From the NCBI GenBank assembly GCA_963734635.1, contig CAVTIA010000003.1, positions 1,178,001-1,242,000 on the forward strand: a stretch of 64,000 nt of DNA, given 5' to 3'. This document shows positions 63,729 through 64,000 of the stretch, one piece after another. Both the position numbers and the translations under genes were made by a program. The DNA is from DATCJA01 sp963734635. Lineage in GTDB: Bacteria > Acidobacteriota > Vicinamibacteria > Vicinamibacterales > UBA2999. Every line of letters begins with the position of its first letter. Position 1 is the stretch's first letter. A model generated the notes under the pieces. That model was given only the letters and a program-made list of their open reading frames with translations. It was not told where the DNA came from and did no database searches.

Positions 63729-64000
63729 ATGCTGTATCGCTGGCTCAGAGCCATTTTGGAGCGCATCGGCGTTCACCTTCCATTTGCCGGCGTAATCTGC
63801 GTACAAGCGACCCAGACGACTTCAATCGACGAGGAGTGGCGCGCATCGATCAGCACCAGGCGAACGCTCGTCTTCGTTGAGCCCCCGTCGGCAGGAGACT
63901 TGCGCGATACATACGGGGTCGGCCTCGATCGATCGCTGAGCGGCGTGATCTACAGTTCGAGTGACGCTGTGGAACTGGGCCGCGAAGAAGCGGCAGGAAG
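63729..64000 (+). CDS. Start of an open reading frame running off the window
   Basis: From an ATG at 63729 the plus strand stays open to the window end (about 90 codons). The sequence begins MLYRWLRAILERIGVHLPF and later reads RRTLVFVEPPSAGDLRDT. It has no signal peptide. It could be the N-terminus of a real gene, but without the rest nothing can be assigned. The 220 bases between the peptidase start and this ATG show no other feature. Confidence 0.35.
   Translation, partial: MLYRWLRAILERIGVHLPFAGVICVQATQTTSIDEEWRASISTRRTLVFVEPPSAGDLRDTYGVGLDRSLSGVIYSSSDAVELGREEAAG

Overview
The window is high-GC bacterial chromosome. It carries an Oar-type TonB receptor with a carboxypeptidase-like N-terminal domain, many secreted hydrolases and metallo-beta-lactamase-fold proteins, DUF6152, CHRD and PKD proteins, a virginiamycin-B-lyase-like protein, a complete Tad pilus operon, and many intergenic hairpins of a few recurring types. 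Together these suggest Acidobacteriota, probably Vicinamibacteria. This is inference from gene content: no rRNA or tRNA gene was seen. I saw no phage, integrase, transposase or CRISPR array.

Layout. 1-5.5 kb: a secreted protein, DUF1622, a formylglycine-generating-enzyme homologue beside deletion relics of a sulfatase and a carbohydrate-binding protein, a HAD hydrolase and a membrane protein. 5.5-11.2 kb: a signalling island with a NarX-like kinase, a PAS kinase, a single-domain response regulator, a Crp/Fnr regulator, a perfect FNR-type box, and a kinase-like protein that appears to lack its phosphoacceptor His. 12-14.5 kb: coenzyme A operon panB-panC-coaX, with panC frameshifted. 14.5-20.1 kb: secreted redox and hydrolase genes with haem motifs. 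20.3-27.2 kb: a metal-uptake-like island (TonB receptor, PepSY protein, DUF4198, DUF6152, NTF2-like protein) whose promoters share an 11-bp-periodic operator of OmpR/PmrA type, plus a deletion-fused PepSY/receptor relic. 27.2-30.4 kb: M23 peptidase, MBL hydrolase, PKD lipoprotein. 30.5-42.7 kb: Tad (Flp) pilus operon on the minus strand, without its prepilin peptidase. 43-48.7 kb: glutaminase, a small membrane protein and a tripartite MacB-like ABC exporter. 48.8-50.7 kb: an orphan PilB/GspE ATPase. 51-57.7 kb: a decayed membrane-protein gene, M28 peptidase, DinB, EamA transporter, zinc-ribbon protein and a RibD/DHFR-like reductase. 56.4-64 kb: an Oar-like receptor flanked by two secreted proteins that share an undescribed domain, then a TPR-peptidase.

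Two kinds of gene damage are present. Otherwise intact conserved genes (kinase, panC, lyase-like gene, TonB receptor, glutaminase) are each interrupted only by single-base insertions, seven in all, which looks like sequence error or very recent mutation. Four other loci are true relics with internal deletions or mixed frameshifts.

The best candidates for something undescribed are the shared 11-bp-periodic operator of the TonB/PepSY island, the FNR-box promoter driving the His-less kinase-like gene, and the paralogous secreted domain around the Oar-like receptor.
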